Shown one piece after another: positions 30,731 to 34,531 of a stretch of DNA of 34,531 bases (position 1 is its first letter; each line of letters begins with the position of its first letter). The translations under genes and the position numbers were made by a program. The notes below the pieces were generated by a model, which made no database searches, was not told where the DNA came from, and saw nothing but the letters and a program-made list of their open reading frames with translations. Origin of the DNA: Bacillota bacterium (lineage in GTDB: Bacteria; Bacillota; Bacilli; Alicyclobacillales; SLC66); assembly GCA_021805735.1 (NCBI GenBank), contig JAJZEE010000034.1:1-34531 (forward strand), written 5' to 3'.

Positions 30731-31594
30731 ATGGCTCCCTTGGCGCTTAGCATTCAGCGAATACGTGTGTCCACTTCCGGTGAAATGCTGGAATCCACGG
30801 CAAACGCCTATTTGGCACGGGTCGGCGAACAGGCGATCCTCATCGACGCCGGGTACGCTGACAGTGCAAGAGACATCGTTGACGTTGCAAACAGTCTTGG
30901 CGTGACGATTACGGACATCTGTTTGACGCACTATCATCCGGATCATAGTTTGGGAGCCCCTGAGATCGCCAAGCAGTTCTCCTGCCCGATACATTGCCAC
31001 CCCGCAGACAGGATCGATCTGGAGAAACTCTACGAATCCGCAATGCCAAAGGAAATCCATTGGCGGGAAATGGTATGTCCTGATCTGATTCCTGATTCGT
31101 CGATACGACTGGGCGACACGTCTCTGCGCATTTTGCACACTCCGGGCCACACACACGGACACATCGCCTTGCTGCATGAACCGTCCGGCAGCCTGTTTTC
31201 CGGCGATACCGTGATCCCGGGAGGCACCGTTTGGATTGGCCCGCCTGACGGGCACCTCCGCACGTATCTGGATTCGCTCGATACCCTCATGGACGTGCGC
31301 TGCACGCGAATTTATCCAGGCCATGGCGATCTGGTCGCGGAACCAGTTCCACTCATCCGGGCCATGAAAACACGACGCCTGTTGCGCGAACAACAAATCC
31401 TGGATCTCATTCGGGATCATTCCCGAAGCGTCGAAGACTTGGTAGACCTTCTCTATACGGATACTGTGCCCAAAGACCTGCGGTGGGTTGCCGTCAAAAC
31501 CGTGGAAGGACATCTCGGCAAGTTGCTCGAAGAGAATCGCATTGAACTGGAATCCCGGTTGCACGCGGATCATCCCAAATATCGCTGCTCTTGA
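30731..31594 (+). CDS. Metallo-beta-lactamase-fold hydrolase, LACTB2-like
   Basis: 287 residues if it begins at ATG 30731; AGAGAGG lies very close upstream, so the in-frame TTG at 30740 is a realistic alternative. Metal ligands: THYHPDH (H67, H69, D71, H72), H140 in HTPGHTHGH, D159 in FSGDTV and H198 in YPGHGD. After the hydrolase core, residues 215-272 form a winged-helix tail (REQQILDLIRDH...AVKTVEGHLGKLLEENRIE), as in LACTB2-type nucleases and thioesterase-like MBL proteins. The substrate is not evident. It diverges from the adenosyltransferase and converges on the Nudix gene (17-base gap). Confidence 0.87.
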   Translation: MAPLALSIQRIRVSTSGEMLESTANAYLARVGEQAILIDAGYADSARDIVDVANSLGVTITDICLTHYHPDHSLGAPEIAKQFSCPIHCHPADRIDLEKLYESAMPKEIHWREMVCPDLIPDSSIRLGDTSLRILHTPGHTHGHIALLHEPSGSLFSGDTVIPGGTVWIGPPDGHLRTYLDSLDTLMDVRCTRIYPGHGDLVAEPVPLIRAMKTRRLLREQQILDLIRDHSRSVEDLVDLLYTDTVPKDLRWVAVKTVEGHLGKLLEENRIELESRLHADHPKYRCS

Positions 31595-31611
31595 GACGTC
31601 GCGCGTCCAGA

Positions 31612-32502
31612 TCACTTGACCGGTTTCGTCGTCTGTGCAATGAACTGATCGATTCGATTGTCGTCGTCGCGCTGCGCTGGCAACACGCCGTGTCTGAGCA
31701 GCGTCTCTATCGAAGTGTACGCGCACAGAGCCGACAAGGCATCGACAGTAGGCGGAGCAAGCAGGTAGGAACCTGTATCTTGCGCACTCAGGATATCCTG
31801 CGGCGTCGCCCACAAAGCCATCTCAAACTCCGATTCCGCGAGTTGCAGATCCTGCTTCGCGCTTGCCGGCGCCTCTGCCACGAAGTAATGCGTGTCAAAG
31901 CGATACCGAACTCGCTCAGGTGTGACACGGCGGCCGAAATAGCGCACCGTCGTTCCGCCGCTGGCAATAGGGCTCAGGGCGGACACGTCCAGACTGTCCA
32001 GTATCCTCAGACCAGTTTCCTCAAACAGTTCCCGCAATGCGCCCACAAGCAGCGAATAATAGAGTTCATTGCGCGTGACGGACCGCGACAAAACCGTACC
32101 TCCACTCAAAGCAAAACCGTCGGGAGCAGAAGGCAAGGTTCGCAACGGCTCTTGTTCACCTGAAGTATCTTCCATCCAATTCCTCACACGGTCCATGTCT
32201 GACTCCTCGAGAACCCCGCCGGGAAACACCATAAAACCGGGGAGGACCCGCAGTGTTAGGGCCCGCTTGGCAAGCAGAACCTCATACCCGGCCAGCGCCG
32301 AGTACTCCTGCTCGATGCCGTGTTCCATCGAAAGACTCCCCTGATCGCCAGAGTGCAAAGAGGCGGCGCCAGACATACGCGGCTCAGGAAGCTGGCGCCG
32401 GTCCGCACCGGAGCGTCCGGATTGCCTCACGACAATCACGGTTGCGGACAACCGCGGAACAGCGGGCTTCTGGGAATAAGCGGACAGCAAAGAGTCAGTC
32501 AT
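31612..32502 (-). CDS. Nudix hydrolase with an expanded Nudix box (NUDT19-like)
   Basis: 296 residues from ATG 32502, five bases after TGGAGG; an in-frame ATG at 32514 is part of that site. LSATVIVVRQSG opens the domain, YEVLLAKRA follows, then LPGFMVFPGG (87-96) and RELFEETGL (157-165). In ordinary Nudix boxes the Gly and the REUxEE part are about a dozen residues apart; here about 55 residues are inserted, as in the NUDT19/RP2 subfamily acting on CoA derivatives. A further unstructured insertion (residues about 30-70) precedes the domain. The substrate is inferred, not shown. Confidence 0.82.
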   Translation of the reverse strand: MTDSLLSAYSQKPAVPRLSATVIVVRQSGRSGADRRQLPEPRMSGAASLHSGDQGSLSMEHGIEQEYSALAGYEVLLAKRALTLRVLPGFMVFPGGVLEESDMDRVRNWMEDTSGEQEPLRTLPSAPDGFALSGGTVLSRSVTRNELYYSLLVGALRELFEETGLRILDSLDVSALSPIASGGTTVRYFGRRVTPERVRYRFDTHYFVAEAPASAKQDLQLAESEFEMALWATPQDILSAQDTGSYLLAPPTVDALSALCAYTSIETLLRHGVLPAQRDDDNRIDQFIAQTTKPVK

Positions 32503-32562
32503 GATAGCCTCCATATCGGGAGTTCTCCTGCCCCCCCAATTTGACCTGAGCGACGGTTTTCA

Positions 32563-34176
32563 TCAGGCGCTCGGCGCCTCCATCAGACGCTTCTCCGTAT
32601 CCGTCTGGCGGTCAGGCGCCGGCAGGGGGAAGAGATCGCTCAATTTGACCGCGCGTCCGTATTCATTTTTATATATGATATGTTCCCGCGTAAACCTGCG
32701 CGGGCTGTCTATGCCAGAAGCGGCGGCTAGTGCGAACAGGTTCGAGCGCATGCTCAGCACATAGTTCATCACACGCCACATTTTCTCCTCGGGAACCAAT
32801 GCCGCCTGATACTTCGGATCCGTCGTAGTCACGCCAGTGGGACACTTGCCGGTATGGCACTGCATCGCCATGATGCATCCATTGGCCATCATGAACCCCC
32901 GCGCAGAGTTGACTGCGTCCGCGCCGATCGCAAGCGCAATCGCCACTTTGTCCGGAGAAATCAGCTTTCCGGAGGCAAATATCCGGAAGCGTTCACGCAC
33001 TCCGTAGGCGTACGCAGTGTCCACAACAGTAATAAGCGCCGGGTACAGCGGCAATCCCATGCTGTCGGCCATCGATTTGAACGTGGCGCCTGACCCGCCT
33101 TCCCCGCCGTCCACAGTGATGAAATCAGGAAAAATATCGAGTTCTACCATAGCCTCAAAGAGTTCCTCAAGCTTTTGCCGCTGCCCTACGACAATTTTGA
33201 TTCCAACCGGTTTGCCGCCGGCCTGCTGCATCGTCTGAATGAACTCCAGAGTATCCTTTGGCGTGCGCAAAAATGGAAATCGATTCGGCGAGTTGACCGT
33301 CTGCCCAATCGGAACCTTACGAATGGCGGCTACCTTGGCATTGACTTTGACGCCCTCGAGGTGTCCCCCGCGAATCTTCGCTCCCTGCGCAAACTTGAGT
33401 TCAAAAGCCTTGATGTTTGGTTCCGCCGCCTTCTTCTTCAACTCGTCAAGCGAGAAGTTCCCGTGCTCATCCCGATAGCCAAACAGCCCCGGGCCAATTT
33501 GCGCTACGATGTCCACTCCGGATTGAAGATGTTCGGGAGCCACGCCGCCTTCTCCCGTGTTAATCCACGAACCCCCAGCCATTCGCGCTCCCTGCCCTGT
33601 CGACAGGATATAGTGCTCGCCCACTGCCCCATAGGATGTTGCCGACGCTCCAAACATCCCGAACAAATGCCACGGCTGTCGTCTCTCCGGACCTACCACG
33701 ATGGCGTCTTCTTCTCCGTATAGCCAACGCTTCGGTCTATCGGGTTTCAGTTCTTCCTTACGGGAAAAGAGACTCTCACGATCAATCACATAGTGCCTGC
33801 CGTCCACATCATCTATATTGTTCACGCGCAACTCCTCAGTCAACAAGGGAAACATATCGTTGGCAATGTAAAATCCCGAGGCGTCATAGTCGCGCTTGGA
33901 CCCAAAGCTGATCAGATCCGATCTGTACTTCGCGGCAAACACAAGCCCCAAAAATTCGGCGCGTGAAAATGGCCTTCCCGCTGCATCATCGTCAAACCAG
34001 TACTGGCGAAATTCCGGACCTATCTTCTCCAGGAAGTAACGAACCCAACCCAGATACGGATGAGACCGAATAATGGCATGTTGCGGTTTGCGGGACAAAA
34101 TGAAAGCCCCCGTGAAAAACGCCAGGACAGGCAGAAGAATCACGATTAGAACGATGGTCAAAAGTACCGACAACAC
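32563..34176 (-). CDS. Glutamate-synthase-like FMN-binding protein (YerD family)
   Basis: 537 residues from GTG 34176, eight bases after AAGGAG; the open frame runs further upstream into the tRNA and is not coding there. Residues 1-28 are a membrane helix (LLTIVLIVILLPVLAFFTG). The remainder is the FMN-binding/synthase domain of large glutamate synthase: SYGAVG, GGSWINTGEGGVAPEH, KFAQGAKIRGGHLEG, DFITVDGGEGGSGATF and the Fe-S cluster segment CIMAMQCHTGKCPTGV. It lacks the glutaminase and C-terminal domains, like Bacillus YerD. It may be a ferredoxin-linked amine/glutamate enzyme, but the reaction is unproven. Confidence 0.9.
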   Translation of the reverse strand: MLSVLLTIVLIVILLPVLAFFTGAFILSRKPQHAIIRSHPYLGWVRYFLEKIGPEFRQYWFDDDAAGRPFSRAEFLGLVFAAKYRSDLISFGSKRDYDASGFYIANDMFPLLTEELRVNNIDDVDGRHYVIDRESLFSRKEELKPDRPKRWLYGEEDAIVVGPERRQPWHLFGMFGASATSYGAVGEHYILSTGQGARMAGGSWINTGEGGVAPEHLQSGVDIVAQIGPGLFGYRDEHGNFSLDELKKKAAEPNIKAFELKFAQGAKIRGGHLEGVKVNAKVAAIRKVPIGQTVNSPNRFPFLRTPKDTLEFIQTMQQAGGKPVGIKIVVGQRQKLEELFEAMVELDIFPDFITVDGGEGGSGATFKSMADSMGLPLYPALITVVDTAYAYGVRERFRIFASGKLISPDKVAIALAIGADAVNSARGFMMANGCIMAMQCHTGKCPTGVTTTDPKYQAALVPEEKMWRVMNYVLSMRSNLFALAAASGIDSPRRFTREHIIYKNEYGRAVKLSDLFPLPAPDRQTDTEKRLMEAPSA

Positions 34177-34316
34177 ACTGAACACTCCTTCCAGCCTACC
34201 ACCTATCAATACCCTAGCACACGGAACCAGCGAAGAAAAGTCAAACCCCTGTCTTTTCCTGTTATATTCATCTCTGAGACTTATCTGTATGGCAAACCTT
34301 ATACTGCGCCTCATGG

Positions 34317-34369
34317 CGCACAAAGAGAGACCGGACGCATGGCCATTGACTCGCCACGCGCCCGGTCTC
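34317..34369 (-). terminator. Terminator of the rRNA-tRNA operon
   Basis: GAGACCGG (34362-34369 on the minus strand) pairs with CCGGTCTC (34327-34334), extended by nine further pairs including G-U, about 17 in all. It is followed by TCTCTTTGTG on the minus strand. It ends the rRNA-tRNA-Val transcript. Confidence 0.8.
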
Positions 34370-34409
34370 ACAATAAGATCGCAAACAAACACATACTCTC
34401 TTCTGTGTA

Positions 34410-34484
34410 TGGTGCGGCGAACAGGGATCGAACCTGTGACCCCCACCGTGTCAGGGTGGTGCTCTCCCGCTGAGCTACCGCCGC
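34410..34484 (-). tRNA. tRNA-Val (anticodon GAC)
   Basis: The minus strand folds into a full cloverleaf. The acceptor GCGGCGG pairs with TCGCCGC, the D arm is GCTC...GAGC, and the anticodon arm CCACC-CTGACAC-GGTGG gives anticodon GAC, reading the valine codon GUC. The T arm is ACAGG-TTCGATC-CCTGT. The 3' CCA is encoded (34410-34412). Confidence 0.93.
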
Positions 34485-34490
34485 ATAAAC

Positions 34491-34531
34491 TGCCTGGCAA
34501 CGTCCTGCTCTCCCAGGACCCTGCGGTCCAA
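34491..34531 (-). rRNA. rrf: 5S rRNA, 3' end (partial)
   Basis: The minus strand from the window edge reads GGACCGCAGGGTCCTGGGAG then AGCAGGACGTTGCCAGGCA, the conserved end of bacterial 5S rRNA (loop E/helix IV and the terminal GCCAGGC). Only about 40 bases are inside. Six bases separate it from tRNA-Val, so an rRNA operon continues beyond the window. Confidence 0.88.

Noticed and set aside
30698-31813. Long minus-strand open frame continuing upstream of the adenosyltransferase
   Set aside because: It runs antisense to the hydrolase and Nudix genes, its translation shows no domain, and the PduO family begins at the GTG 30697.
34177-34500. Extension of the YerD-like protein to an upstream start at 34500
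   Set aside because: That part of the frame is the complement of the terminator and tRNA-Val; a GTG with a good SD exists at 34176.

Overview
The window looks like a chromosomal segment from a spore-former-type Firmicute, most probably an acidophilic Alicyclobacillus/Acidibacillus-like bacterium. I infer this from several things. Shine-Dalgarno sites of the AGGAGG type precede nearly every gene, GTG and TTG starts are frequent, and GC content is moderate. Several genes have close Bacillus-type counterparts (RocA, YerD, YknXYZ, NrdR). There is also an SLH-anchored S-layer-like protein and an adenosylcobalamin-dependent ribonucleotide reductase. The genus is an inference; nothing in the window proves it.

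Layout. Positions 1-1566 (+) hold the end of a membrane-type [NiFe] hydrogenase operon: large subunit C-terminus, NuoB/HycG-like small subunit, overlapping ArsR-family regulator. Positions 1609-6130 hold a DUF502 membrane protein (-), a lytic transglycosylase (+), a [2Fe-2S] ferredoxin (-), a CNNM/CorC-type transporter (-) and inorganic pyrophosphatase (+), with divergent promoters and a clear terminator. Positions 6263-10908 (-) hold DUF72, an orphan KipA/PxpC-like protein, a small membrane protein, an enoyl-CoA hydratase and an acyl-CoA ligase; the last two form a fatty-acid degradation pair. Positions 11125-13464 form an envelope module: a membrane protein plus a beta-helical DUF4097-like protein (-), divergent from an ECF sigma factor and a probable membrane anti-sigma partner (+).

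Positions 13560-17290 (-) hold an FMN-dependent nitronate monooxygenase/FabK-like enzyme coupled to an Fe-S PD-(D/E)XK nuclease, a 56-residue Cys-rich protein, and 1-pyrroline-5-carboxylate dehydrogenase. Positions 17498-25371 (-) hold the S-layer-like protein with three 119-residue repeats and a YknX/YknY/YknZ-like ABC efflux operon. This operon is bracketed by two direct copies of a structured non-coding repeat of about 128 bp.

Positions 26198-30697 (-) form a B12/ribonucleotide-reduction cluster: cobalamin adenosyltransferase, an overlapping 31-codon ORF, then nrdR-nrdJ behind a promoter with two NrdR boxes. The adenosyltransferase would make the cofactor that NrdJ needs. Positions 30731-32502 hold a metallo-beta-lactamase-fold hydrolase (+) convergent with a Nudix hydrolase (-). 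Positions 32563-34531 (-) hold a YerD-type glutamate-synthase-like flavoprotein, an rRNA-operon terminator, tRNA-Val(GAC) and the 3' end of 5S rRNA.

The items most worth a second look are the structured repeat flanking the efflux operon, the apparent internal duplication inside NrdJ, the very long glycine-rich adaptor protein, the short coupled ORF before nrdR, and the over-representation of the octamer GCGATCGC. I see no CRISPR array, phage or complete insertion sequence.
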